Translations under genes and position numbers: made by a program
Shown here: positions 17,553 through 26,480 of the stretch, piece after piece
Position numbering within the stretch: position 1 is the stretch's first letter
How the letters are laid out: each line of letters begins with the position of its first letter
Notes under the pieces: generated by a model
What the model saw: the letters and a program-made list of their open reading frames with translations, nothing else
The model's database searches: none
What the model was told of the DNA's origin: nothing
From: Candidatus Marinamargulisbacteria bacterium SCGC AG-410-N11
Lineage (GTDB): Bacteria; Margulisbacteria; Marinamargulisbacteria; GCA-2716485; AG-410-N11
Direction: 5' to 3'
Length of the DNA stretch: 50,968 nt
Assembly (NCBI GenBank): GCA_003265895.1
Contig: QFBS01000010.1
Location: 1 to 50,968, forward strand

Positions 17553-19270
17553 GTAAACATCTCTTTTATCATCGAAAAAAACTGCTCTTTTGACATTTTA
17601 TCAACCTTATTACCTTTTCGAATCTTAATTTCTAACAAACTCTCATTTAACCATGTTTTTCCAATTACGACTCTAACCGGATGTCCTATCAAATCAGCAT
17701 CCTTAAATTTGACACCTGGTGAAACATCTCTATCATCATAAATCACATCAATACCTAAACCTCTAATTTCATTATACATTTCATCCGCTACTGATACCAA
17801 ATTTAAATCCTTAAGCGACGTAACAATTATACATATATGAAAAGGAGCAATAGAATCTGGCCACACAATACCCAAATCATCGTGCATCTGTTCAATAACA
17901 GCAGCAACCGTTCGCTCGATACCTACTCCATAACACCCCATTAATGGATTAACATGTTTACCTTGTTTATCTAAAACACTTGCACCAAGTAATTTAGTAT
18001 ATTTATCACCCAACTGAAAAATATGACCTACTTCAATACCCCTCTCTATATTGACACTATTACCTAACGGCGTCGTATCACCTAACTGAGTTTTTCTAAT
18101 ATCTCGTTGAACAAAATTATTCAAATTATTTTTAGGAACAAAACCTTGATAATGAACCCCCTCTTCATTAGCTCCAATAATATAAGATCTATCTAAATCT
18201 ACAGCCTCATCTATTACAACGCGAATATTTTCAGATAACGATAAAGGTCCTAAATACCCAGCAAATAAGTTCAATTTTTCAAACTCGCTATCTAAAGCAG
18301 GCCAAAAACGATCACAATCAATAACATTATTAAATTTAACATCATTAAGTTCGTCATCTCCTAAGATAATAGCTAAAACATATGTAGTTTCATTATTAAT
18401 TTCTACACCATACAGCAACGATTTAAGGCAACAAGAGTTATCCACTTTGAAAAAATCAGAAATTTGCTGAATTGATGTCAGATTAGGCGTATCTATTTTT
18501 TCTAATGTTGAGTGATCAGATAAAGAACCAACAGGACCTTCTTTTCTTATTGTTTTAGATTTTTCAATATTTGAAGCGTAGCCATCTTCATCAGAAAATA
18601 CAATTTCATCTTCTCCACTAGATGCAATAACCTGAAATTCATTTGATTTAGAATCAGAATCTCCCATAACACCAGCATCGGCATCAACAATCAAATATTT
18701 CACACCTATTCGCTTAAAAATTCGTTCATATGCAAGCTTAATATCGCCATAAACAGTATCCAACGAAGATTTATCCATATGAAAACTATAAGCATCCTTC
18801 ATGGTAAACTCCCGCCCTCTCATAACACCAAAACGAGGACGTATTTCATCACGAAATTTAGTATTAATTTGATATAAAGTTAATGGTAATTGACGATAGG
18901 TTTTAACTGATTTTCTAAAAATATCAACTATAACTTCTTCATTGGTGGGACTAACACATAAATCACGACCGGCTCTATCTTGAACCTTTAACATTAAGTC
19001 ATCCATTTCATTCCATCGAGACGTTTCCTGCCACAATTCTCCAGGTGTTAATATAGTCATTGAAACTTCCTGACAACCTACTCTCTCTAATTCCTCTCTA
19101 ACAATTTGTTTCACTTTCTGAATAACACGAATACCCATTGGTAAAAAGTTATATAGTCCAGACCCAGACTTCTGAATCAATCCAGCTCTAAGCATAAGAG
19201 CATGAGAAGCAATCACCGCATCTTTAGGAGCTTCCTTATAAGTTGGGCAAAAAAATTGAGAAAATTTCAT
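17549..19270 (-). CDS. proS: Proline--tRNA ligase (bacterial type)
   Basis: 573 residues, the bacterial ProS length with an internal editing (INS) domain. Class II motif 1 appears in the N-terminal FLPMGIRVIQKV segment; motif 2 is RPRFGVMRGREFTMKDAYSF near 140-160; the INS region (about 225-400) removes Ala-tRNAPro; motif 3 is GVGIERTVAAV near 447. The C-terminal anticodon-binding domain has the DDRDVSPGVKFKDADLIG segment. The start is fixed by GGAG 8 nt upstream of the ATG. It is the first gene of the minus-strand run to ispD. The last residues overlap the transglycosylase start. Confidence 0.96.
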   Translation of the reverse strand: MKFSQFFCPTYKEAPKDAVIASHALMLRAGLIQKSGSGLYNFLPMGIRVIQKVKQIVREELERVGCQEVSMTILTPGELWQETSRWNEMDDLMLKVQDRAGRDLCVSPTNEEVIVDIFRKSVKTYRQLPLTLYQINTKFRDEIRPRFGVMRGREFTMKDAYSFHMDKSSLDTVYGDIKLAYERIFKRIGVKYLIVDADAGVMGDSDSKSNEFQVIASSGEDEIVFSDEDGYASNIEKSKTIRKEGPVGSLSDHSTLEKIDTPNLTSIQQISDFFKVDNSCCLKSLLYGVEINNETTYVLAIILGDDELNDVKFNNVIDCDRFWPALDSEFEKLNLFAGYLGPLSLSENIRVVIDEAVDLDRSYIIGANEEGVHYQGFVPKNNLNNFVQRDIRKTQLGDTTPLGNSVNIERGIEVGHIFQLGDKYTKLLGASVLDKQGKHVNPLMGCYGVGIERTVAAVIEQMHDDLGIVWPDSIAPFHICIIVTSLKDLNLVSVADEMYNEIRGLGIDVIYDDRDVSPGVKFKDADLIGHPVRVVIGKTWLNESLLEIKIRKGNKVDKMSKEQFFSMIKEMFT

Positions 19271-19453
19271 AAAATCACTCCAAAAAGTTTAAAAATATCC
19301 TTAAATTTTATCATAAAAAATGTTTGTTTCATAAATAGTAAAATTATTAGCTTACCATTACACCTAAACTACTCTACTAAATTTAAAGTGAAATTTTTTT
19401 TTTAACTAATCGATAATATATAAAGTAAATAATTTTTAGTAAGAGTATTAATT

Positions 19454-21187
19454 ATGAAAATGAACCGTTTAATTATTTTATTAGTATGTATACTATCAAT
19501 AACAGTCGCAAGTTGTGGAAAAATAAGCAAAAATATTTCATTCAATGAATCAACTACTAGTACAACTAACCAACTCCCCCAAAAACCTCCCACTTTAAAC
19601 AGTGAAAAAATATTAAGCCAAATAACTCAAGTCAACTCTAATAATTCACAACTAGATTCTTTTTTAGAGTTGCCCAATAACATAACAACTATCCATAACG
19701 GTTATATTAAAATTAAATATCCTATAATTAATAACCACTTACCTAAATCAGGAATTAAAGCATATTATATTTATCTTTGGGAGTTGCCAAGGCGCCAATT
19801 AATAGCAACCGCATCTTACTTAAATCAACAAACAGATGAAAACTTAACAAATTCACAAATAACCAAAAATACATATCTTCATGGAATAGATACTATTTAT
19901 TCTCCTTCAATTTCAAAAACAACTAATAAAGAATACTTAATAGGTATTTACTTTTGGGATTGGAATAATAATACTTGGAAATTTGGAAAACTACATCTCA
20001 ATAACAAAAGTGCAATGCCTACTCAAAAAACAGAACTTCAAAATTTAATGTTAAATCAAACAAATTCAAACAATAATATTATAAGTTTCAAAGACCCTAT
20101 ATTAAAAAAAATTATTTCAAATAAACTTTCAAATAAACCATTAACTCAAAAAAATATCCAACAAATATTAAACCTAAAGGCAAATTATCAAAAAATAAAA
20201 TATCTTGATGGAATTGAAATGCTAACTAATTTAGAATCGCTAGAATTATACTCTAACAATATTGAATCGATATCAGCATTAAAAAATCTTAAAAATTTAA
20301 AAAAAATTGATTTAGGAAAAAATAAAATATCAAACTTAGATCCACTAAAAGAGTTAACTAGTCTTGAAACACTTTTCATCGACAACAATCTTATTTCAGA
20401 CTTTACCCCAATTAACAATCTTAAAAAATTAACTTCTTTATATATTAACAATAATACTAGCCAACAATTTGATAGTTTAACGATTACATCTGAATTAAAA
20501 AACAAAGACTTTATCATATCCTCTAAAGCTCCAGTATCAAATCAACCTTATTCTACAAATAATAATATTCAATTTTTTTCTCAAACATCTATTAATTATT
20601 TTTCAGAAATTAGCCTAGGCGCCGAATATGGAGGTTCTAAAAAAATCACAAAATGGACCAAACACCCAATAGTAAAGGTAAATGGAAACTATACAAGTCA
20701 AGATATACAAGAGTTACAAAAAATCATTCAAGAAATTAATTCGATTAGTTCTACTATTAAATTAAATTTAATATTGGATAATTCAAAAAAAGGAGACATT
20801 AACATTTTTTTCTGCCCTAGAAAAGAATTTTATAAGTTTATCAATAGCCCTCATGTTCATTCAGCAGAAGCTTTTGTAAGAGTATTTATTAATTCTAACA
20901 ATGAAATAACTTCCTCTAAAATAGTAATCAATAGTAATCAGTCAAATAAAACCATCAAAAATAGTACGATTAGAGAAGAACTTACCCAGTCATTAGGATT
21001 ATTAAATGACTCTTGGTTATATTCAAATAGTATTTTTTATCAAGGATCTTCAAATACAACATCATATTCAAAAATTGATAAAGATGTAATCGCATTATTA
21101 TATTCAAAGGATATAAAACCTGGTTACACAAAAAACGATATAATGAGTATTTATTCAGCTAAAAGTTTAAGTATAAATTCAAACTAA
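19454..21187 (+). CDS. LRR lipoprotein with a DUF2927-like C-terminal domain
   Basis: 577 residues. The N-terminus is a lipoprotein signal (hydrophobic 6-19, VASC with C21 as the acylated cysteine). An unrecognised beta-rich region (about 70-185) is followed by four or so internalin-type 22-residue leucine-rich repeats at 250-345 (LTNLESLELYSNNI and similar). From about 400 the sequence matches the DUF2927 pattern: a cleft-like region ending REELTQSLGLLNDS..YSNSIFYQGS and ALLYSKDIKPG. DUF2927 proteins resemble metallopeptidases, but no HExxH is seen here. Likely exported and membrane-anchored, for protein binding at the surface or in the periplasm. The start choice (19454 or the ATG two codons later) is uncertain. 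Confidence 0.8.
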   Translation: MKMNRLIILLVCILSITVASCGKISKNISFNESTTSTTNQLPQKPPTLNSEKILSQITQVNSNNSQLDSFLELPNNITTIHNGYIKIKYPIINNHLPKSGIKAYYIYLWELPRRQLIATASYLNQQTDENLTNSQITKNTYLHGIDTIYSPSISKTTNKEYLIGIYFWDWNNNTWKFGKLHLNNKSAMPTQKTELQNLMLNQTNSNNNIISFKDPILKKIISNKLSNKPLTQKNIQQILNLKANYQKIKYLDGIEMLTNLESLELYSNNIESISALKNLKNLKKIDLGKNKISNLDPLKELTSLETLFIDNNLISDFTPINNLKKLTSLYINNNTSQQFDSLTITSELKNKDFIISSKAPVSNQPYSTNNNIQFFSQTSINYFSEISLGAEYGGSKKITKWTKHPIVKVNGNYTSQDIQELQKIIQEINSISSTIKLNLILDNSKKGDINIFFCPRKEFYKFINSPHVHSAEAFVRVFINSNNEITSSKIVINSNQSNKTIKNSTIREELTQSLGLLNDSWLYSNSIFYQGSSNTTSYSKIDKDVIALLYSKDIKPGYTKNDIMSIYSAKSLSINSN

Positions 21188-21251
21188 AATTATTATTTAT
21201 CAAACAAAAATAACTTGATTCAATACATTGCAATCATATATATTAACTCTT

Positions 21252-22517
21252 ATGAAACATACAATTCCAAGAGGAACAAAAGATATTCTACCATCCGAAA
21301 TGCCATATTGGCACCTGATTGAATCTAATTCTAAAAAAATATTTAATCTTTACGGCTACCAAGAAATTAGAACCCCTATTTTTGAAAACACCCCTCTATT
21401 TGAAAGAGGCATAGGACAAGATTCTGATATTGTAAAAAAAGAAATGTATACGTTTATTGATAAAGGAGATAGATCCATTACATTACGTCCAGAAGGAACC
21501 GCTCCAGTTGCTCGATCCTTCATTAATAATGGCTTTCACAAAAAAAGTGGTGACAGTAAATTATATTATTGTGGACCAATGTTTAGGTACGAAAGACCTC
21601 AAGCTGGCAGATATCGGCAATTTCACCAAATCGGTATTGAAAATATTGGTACCAACCATCCTTCCATAGACGCGGAAACAATCGCTATGGCCTATCACCT
21701 GTTTGAGTCCATTGGACTAACAAAAGTAAAAGTATTAATCAACTCTATAGGGTCACAGACTTGTCGACCTCAAATTGAATCAAAAATAAAAGAATATATT
21801 CACCCAGTCTTATCGTCTCTTTCAGAAGATAACCAAGATAAAGTTATGAAAAATCCATTACGAATTTTAGATTCAAAAGACCCCACTATTCAATCCCATT
21901 TAAAAAAATTCCCAGATATTCAATCATTATTAAGACCAGAATCCCAAGCTTATTTCAAATCGGTACTTAGCTACTTAGATGCTCAAAATGTACCTTATCA
22001 AGTTACACCAACATTAGTTAGAGGATTAGATTATTACACTGAAACAGTTTTTGAAATTATTTCCGATGATTTAGGAGCACAAAACACAATCTGCGGAGGC
22101 GGTCGGTATAATAATTTAATTAAAGAACTCGGTGGACAAGATACCCCTGCATTTGGGTTTGCGTTTGGCGTTGAACGTATGATCTTAATATTAGAACAAC
22201 AAAACACTGTATCTTTAGAACAAGACAAGTCTGTTTTTATTGCCCCAATAGGAAAAGAACATCAAAATGATGGATTCAAATTAGCAAATCATCTTAGACG
22301 TCATGGTATTCCATGTATGTTAGACTTTACCAAAAACGATTTATCACCTTTATTAAAAAAAGCAAATAAAACAAATGCCAGATTCACCTTAATTTCAGGA
22401 CAAAATGAAGTTAACAATCAAACCGTTATTTTGAAAGACATGAAATCTGGAAACCAAGAAACAATTGATAGAAATAAAATTTTAGAAACATTAACAGAAA
22501 GGTTATCATATGTTTAA
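21252..22517 (+). CDS. hisS: Histidine--tRNA ligase
   Basis: 421 residues from the ATG at 21252. An in-frame TTG at 21228 would add eight residues not found in the family, and family members begin just before IPRGTKDILP, so the ATG is preferred. Class II signatures are seen: TLRPEGTAPVAR, FRYERPQAGRYRQFHQ (motif 2), the histidine-specific LVRGLDYYTETVFE, and AFGFAFGVERM (motif 3). The C-terminal anticodon-binding domain is complete. No strong Shine-Dalgarno precedes it. The last 8 nt overlap hisA. Confidence 0.95.
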   Translation: MKHTIPRGTKDILPSEMPYWHLIESNSKKIFNLYGYQEIRTPIFENTPLFERGIGQDSDIVKKEMYTFIDKGDRSITLRPEGTAPVARSFINNGFHKKSGDSKLYYCGPMFRYERPQAGRYRQFHQIGIENIGTNHPSIDAETIAMAYHLFESIGLTKVKVLINSIGSQTCRPQIESKIKEYIHPVLSSLSEDNQDKVMKNPLRILDSKDPTIQSHLKKFPDIQSLLRPESQAYFKSVLSYLDAQNVPYQVTPTLVRGLDYYTETVFEIISDDLGAQNTICGGGRYNNLIKELGGQDTPAFGFAFGVERMILILEQQNTVSLEQDKSVFIAPIGKEHQNDGFKLANHLRRHGIPCMLDFTKNDLSPLLKKANKTNARFTLISGQNEVNNQTVILKDMKSGNQETIDRNKILETLTERLSYV

Positions 22518-23238
22518 TGTAATCCCTGCAATAGATTTAATTAATGGAAAAGTAGTTAGATTAACCCAAGGAAAATATGACCAAGTTGACGAATATAATA
22601 TAACGCCATCCGAAATAGCAAAAGAATACGAAAAAAATGGCGCTAAACGTATCCATATTGTTGATTTAGATGGAGCTAAAGATGGAAGTTTATGTAATTT
22701 AGATACGTTAAAAAATATTCGAAGCCAAGTTAACTGCGAAATAGAAGTTGGTGGAGGAATCCGAAATATAGAAACAGTTGAAACATTATTTAAATTAGGA
22801 ATTGACTATGTAATATTAGGTTCTTTGTTAACAAAAGACACTGAATTAGCAAAAACAATAATACAAAAATATCCCAACAAAATTATAGCTGGTTTAGATA
22901 CAAAAAATTTAAAAATAGCAATTGAAGGCTGGGAAGAAACCAGTGAATTACCATTAACCAATATGTTAAAACAACTTGACTCTTTACCTTTAAACGCTAT
23001 TATTCATACCGACATAGCTAGAGATGGCATGTTAAACGGCCCTAATTTAGATAGTTTACTTTATTTTGCAAATAACTCCACACACAACATTATAGCTTCT
23101 GGAGGCGTCAGCAATATCAATGATATTACCTCAATTGCAAAATTAGAAACAAATCAAGTTATTGGCGTAATCGTAGGAAAAGCAATTTTATCAGGAAAAA
23201 TAAAACTAAATACTATTCCCTGGACAACAACAGTTTAA
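22510..23238 (+). CDS. hisA: HisA: ProFAR isomerase
   Basis: 242 residues, normal length. A TIM-barrel enzyme that isomerises ProFAR to PRFAR in histidine synthesis. Catalytic D9 (PAIDLINGKVVRL), EVGGGIRN, the second catalytic Asp in IHTDIARDGML, and IASGGVSN (phosphate site) are all there. It starts inside the 3' end of hisS, so the pair is co-translated. No other histidine-pathway gene is nearby, so the rest of the pathway must lie elsewhere if it exists. A HisA/TrpF dual enzyme (PriA) is possible but cannot be distinguished here. Confidence 0.93.
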   Translation: MFNVIPAIDLINGKVVRLTQGKYDQVDEYNITPSEIAKEYEKNGAKRIHIVDLDGAKDGSLCNLDTLKNIRSQVNCEIEVGGGIRNIETVETLFKLGIDYVILGSLLTKDTELAKTIIQKYPNKIIAGLDTKNLKIAIEGWEETSELPLTNMLKQLDSLPLNAIIHTDIARDGMLNGPNLDSLLYFANNSTHNIIASGGVSNINDITSIAKLETNQVIGVIVGKAILSGKIKLNTIPWTTTV

Positions 23239-23242
23239 CAAC

Positions 23243-23283
23243 TATTATAACGATTCAAAAATTAATAGCAACTCGTTGTAATA
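23243..23283 (+). other. Inverted repeat after hisA
   Basis: TATTATAACG (23243-23252) pairs with CGTTGTAATA (23274-23283) over 10 bp including one G-U, with a 21-nt loop. It starts 5 bp after the hisA stop. There is no T-run, so it may be a weak or factor-assisted terminator or an mRNA 3'-end structure. The rest of the 158-bp gap to purM is AT-rich with nothing else clear. Confidence 0.35.
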
Positions 23284-23396
23284 ATTAAACATCTCCAAAA
23301 GCAATAAAATTTAAGAAAATACAATTTTAAAGCCATCTCTTTACATAAAATTATATTAAAACTACAATAAAATAATCATGAAAAAGAAAGGGTTAT

Positions 23397-24365
23397 ATGA
23401 ATTACAAACAAGCCGGTGTTAATATTGACGAAGGAAATAGAGCCGTTGATCTTATCAAAAAACAAGTTAAGACTACATTTTCAAAAAACGTTTTTCAATC
23501 TTTAGGTGGGTTTGCTTCTGGATTTAAATTACCCACAGGATATAAAAAACCAATTTTAGTATCATGTACAGATGGTGTTGGTACTAAATTAAAAATAGCC
23601 ATTGATCACAACAAGCTAGATACCATTGGAATTGATTTAGTCGCTATGTGTGTAAATGACTTAATTTGTATGGGAGCTAAACCGTTATTCTTTTTAGATT
23701 ATATAGCATGTAATTCAATCAATCCTGAAAAAATAAACCAAATTATTAGTGGAATGGTTAACGGCTGCAAACAATCTGATTGTTCATTAATCGGTGGCGA
23801 AATGGCAGAAATGAATGACTTATACCAAAAAGGTGATTTTGATTTAGCTGGTTTTTGTGTCGGAATTGTAGATGAGGATAACATTATCGATGGAAGTAAA
23901 ATAAAACCAAACCAAAAAATATATGCATTATCTTCTGATGGAATTCATAGTAATGGATATTCACTTGTTCGAAAAGTTTTAACCGAGTCAGTATGTAATG
24001 AACATAATATTTCTATTGAAACACTATTAACCCCAACTAAAATATATGTAAAAGATATTTTAAATTTAATATCTACCCATAATATAACTGGAATTTCTCA
24101 TATTACTGGAGGTGGTCTTGCAGAAAACATCATTAGAATTCTCCCTGAAAATACAGAGGCAGTTATTAATAAATCCAATATAGATACACCCAAAATATTT
24201 AATGATATTCAAACAATCGGAAATATCTCAGATACAGAAATGTATCGAGTATTCAATATGGGAATTGGAATGGTTGTTATTTCAGAAACACCAATAAACC
24301 ACCCCAACGTCTATCCAATTGGAGAAATCAATCATGCCTCCACAAAGGGTGTTAAGTTTGAATAA
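23397..24365 (+). CDS. purM: Phosphoribosylformylglycinamidine cyclo-ligase (AIR synthetase)
   Basis: 322 residues, a little shorter than the usual 345. It closes the imidazole ring of AIR with ATP in de novo purine synthesis. The N-terminal YKQAGVNIDEGNRAVDLIK, the glycine-rich SLGGFASGF, SCTDGVGTKLKIA, the metal/ATP segment GAKPLFFLDYIA, GGEMAEMNDLY and HITGGGLAENI are typical. A GAAAGGG Shine-Dalgarno precedes the ATG. purN and purH follow directly, giving a compact purMNH cluster. No PurR-type operator or purine riboswitch is apparent upstream. Confidence 0.95.
   Translation: MNYKQAGVNIDEGNRAVDLIKKQVKTTFSKNVFQSLGGFASGFKLPTGYKKPILVSCTDGVGTKLKIAIDHNKLDTIGIDLVAMCVNDLICMGAKPLFFLDYIACNSINPEKINQIISGMVNGCKQSDCSLIGGEMAEMNDLYQKGDFDLAGFCVGIVDEDNIIDGSKIKPNQKIYALSSDGIHSNGYSLVRKVLTESVCNEHNISIETLLTPTKIYVKDILNLISTHNITGISHITGGGLAENIIRILPENTEAVINKSNIDTPKIFNDIQTIGNISDTEMYRVFNMGIGMVVISETPINHPNVYPIGEINHASTKGVKFE
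24321..24324 (+). promoter_or_regulatory. Shine-Dalgarno deciding the purN start
   Basis: GGAG ends 9 nt before the ATG at 24334, inside the end of purM. It supports that ATG over the in-frame TTG at 24319 and the later GTG and TTG codons. Confidence 0.6.
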
Positions 24366-24948
24366 TGATAAAATTCGATTAGGTGTTCTAATATCTGGAC
24401 GAGGCAGCAATTTTCAAGCTATTCACGCTGCTATTCAAAATCAAGAGCTTTCCGCGTCAATTGAAATTGTAATTAGTAACAATCCAGCAGCTAACGGTCT
24501 AAAATATGCTGAAAAACATCATTTAAAAAAGACCAGCATTATTGAAAAAGACTACGATTCAAAAAAATTATTTAATGAAGCCATTATCAAAACACTACAA
24601 AATCATAAAATAGACCTAGTCATTTTAGCCGGTTATATGAGAATCCTAGACACATGTTTTTTTAAATCCTATAAAAATAGAATTCTAAATATACACCCAT
24701 CTCTACTTCCTTCTTTTAAAGGATTAAATGCACAAAAACAAGCACTTGATTTTGGTGTAAAAATTAGTGGCTGTACTGTTCACGTAGTAACGGAAAAGTT
24801 AGATGATGGCCCAATATTAAAACAAGTATCTGTTCCCGTTTTAAAAAACGATACGGAAAACACCTTAAGTAACCGTATTTTAGAACAAGAACACAAAGTA
24901 TATTCTCAAGCAATTAAAGAATATATTAAAACATTAAATAAGGAGTAA
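24334..24948 (+). CDS. purN: Phosphoribosylglycinamide formyltransferase (GART)
   Basis: 204 residues from the ATG at 24334, overlapping purM by 32 bp. It formylates GAR using 10-formyl-THF. The N-terminal LGVLISGRGSNFQAI phosphate loop, LAGYMRIL, the catalytic Asn/His in NIHPSLLPSF, and the aspartate in GCTVHVVTEKLDDGPIL are all seen. The first dozen residues before RLGVLISG are extra relative to the family, so a later start is possible. The gene ends 3 bp before purH and belongs to the purMNH unit. Confidence 0.93.
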   Translation: MPPQRVLSLNNDKIRLGVLISGRGSNFQAIHAAIQNQELSASIEIVISNNPAANGLKYAEKHHLKKTSIIEKDYDSKKLFNEAIIKTLQNHKIDLVILAGYMRILDTCFFKSYKNRILNIHPSLLPSFKGLNAQKQALDFGVKISGCTVHVVTEKLDDGPILKQVSVPVLKNDTENTLSNRILEQEHKVYSQAIKEYIKTLNKE

Positions 24949-24951
24949 CCA

Positions 24952-26475
24952 ATGAAAGCATTAATAAGCGTATCTAATAAAGAAGGCATTGTTGAATTTG
25001 CCAACGAACTAGCTTCATTAGGATTTGAAATTATTTCAACAGGAGGCACTTATAAAAAACTAACCGAAAATCAAATACAAACAACAACAGTAGAAAACAT
25101 CACTCAATTTCCAGAAATGCTTAATGGGAGAGTAAAAACACTTCATCCTAAAATTTTTGCTGGCATTTTAGCAGACCGTAAAAATAAAAGTCATATCGAT
25201 ACCTGCAACGAACATGACCTACCACTAATTGATCTTGTAATCGTCAATTTATATCCCTTTGAAGAAACAATCCAGCAAAAAGACTGTTCTTTTGAAAAAG
25301 CAATTGAAAACATTGATATCGGAGGTCCTTCAATGATTCGAGCTGCTGCAAAAAATCATGAATCAATTGCCGTTATTGTAAACCCCAATCAATACACTGA
25401 AATAATAAACGAATTAAAAAACAATAATAATCAATTAAGTATAGAAACCAAAAAAAACCTGGCAACTGAAGCATTTCAACATACCGCTCGCTACGACTCT
25501 ATTATTGCTAACTATTTCACATCAAAAACTCAAACAAAACTCCCAAATATAATTACCCCTGTATTACATAAAGTCTGTGATTTAAGATACGGAGAAAATC
25601 CACATCAAGTAGCTGGATTTTACAAAGACGACAATAAACATGGCTTACCTAATTTAAAACAACTAAACGGAAAAGAATTATCTTTTAATAACTTACTAGA
25701 TATTCAAGCAGCTATACAGATTGTTAAAGAATTCAACGAACCATGTTCAGCAATTATAAAACATAATAACCCTTGTGGCGTAGCTATTGGTAAAACAGCG
25801 CTAGAAGCTTATAAGAAAGCGCATGAAGCTGACCCAGTATCTGCCTTTGGATCCATAGTGAGTATAAACCAAGAAATTGACGAAAGTACGGCCGAAGAAA
25901 TTTCAAAAACATTTGTAGAAGTTATAGTAGCTCCCCATTTTACAGAAAAAGCATTAACCGTGTTAAAAACTAAACCAAATTTAAGATTAATTACTGTAAA
26001 TTTTACAGATCTAAATGAATCCTATAATTTTAAACATGTCGATGGAGGATTCTTAGTACAAAGTAGTGATACAAAAATCATTTCAAAATCAGATCTAACC
26101 GTAGTAACCCAAACACAGCCATCTGATCAAGAAATTAAAGATTTGTTATTTGCATTTAAAGTTGTTAAATATGTTAAATCAAATGCAATTCTGCTAGCCA
26201 ACAACGGACAAGTTACAGGGATTGGAGCCGGACAAATGAGTCGTGTAGAAGCAGTTGAATTAGCTATTAAAAAAGCAAAAGATATTAAACCAGGTACTGT
26301 AATGGCTTCAGATGCATTCTTTCCATTTAAAGACTCTATTGAAATTGCTAAAAATTATAATATTCATTCAATTATTCAACCAGGAGGATCCAAACGTGAT
26401 AACGAATCCATCGAAAGTTGTAATTCTAACAATATTTCAATGGTATTTACAGGAACAAGACACTTTAGACATTAA
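24952..26475 (+). CDS. purH: Bifunctional AICAR transformylase / IMP cyclohydrolase
   Basis: 507 residues, full length for bifunctional PurH. The N-terminal MGS-like IMP cyclohydrolase domain (about 1-190) has ISVSNKEGI, ISTGGTYKKL, GRVKTLHPKIFAGIL and GGPSMIRAAAKNH. The C-terminal AICARFT domain has LRYGENPHQ, the catalytic Lys/His in IIKHNNPCG, GIGAGQMSRV and ASDAFFPF. It catalyses the last two steps to IMP. The AAGGAG Shine-Dalgarno is at the end of purN. The final residues TGTRHFRH are the expected C-terminus. The next gene starts 5 bp later. Confidence 0.97.
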   Translation: MKALISVSNKEGIVEFANELASLGFEIISTGGTYKKLTENQIQTTTVENITQFPEMLNGRVKTLHPKIFAGILADRKNKSHIDTCNEHDLPLIDLVIVNLYPFEETIQQKDCSFEKAIENIDIGGPSMIRAAAKNHESIAVIVNPNQYTEIINELKNNNNQLSIETKKNLATEAFQHTARYDSIIANYFTSKTQTKLPNIITPVLHKVCDLRYGENPHQVAGFYKDDNKHGLPNLKQLNGKELSFNNLLDIQAAIQIVKEFNEPCSAIIKHNNPCGVAIGKTALEAYKKAHEADPVSAFGSIVSINQEIDESTAEEISKTFVEVIVAPHFTEKALTVLKTKPNLRLITVNFTDLNESYNFKHVDGGFLVQSSDTKIISKSDLTVVTQTQPSDQEIKDLLFAFKVVKYVKSNAILLANNGQVTGIGAGQMSRVEAVELAIKKAKDIKPGTVMASDAFFPFKDSIEIAKNYNIHSIIQPGGSKRDNESIESCNSNNISMVFTGTRHFRH

Positions 26476-26480
26476 TAAAA

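Noticed and set aside
19202-19405. Plus-strand 67-codon ORF across the proS start and the gap
   Set aside because: It is antisense to proS, Lys/Phe-rich by composition, and has no ribosome site; a shadow of AT-rich sequence.
21228-21251. TTG at 21228 as the hisS start
   Set aside because: It adds eight residues absent from the family and has no Shine-Dalgarno; the ATG at 21252 fits the conserved N-terminus.
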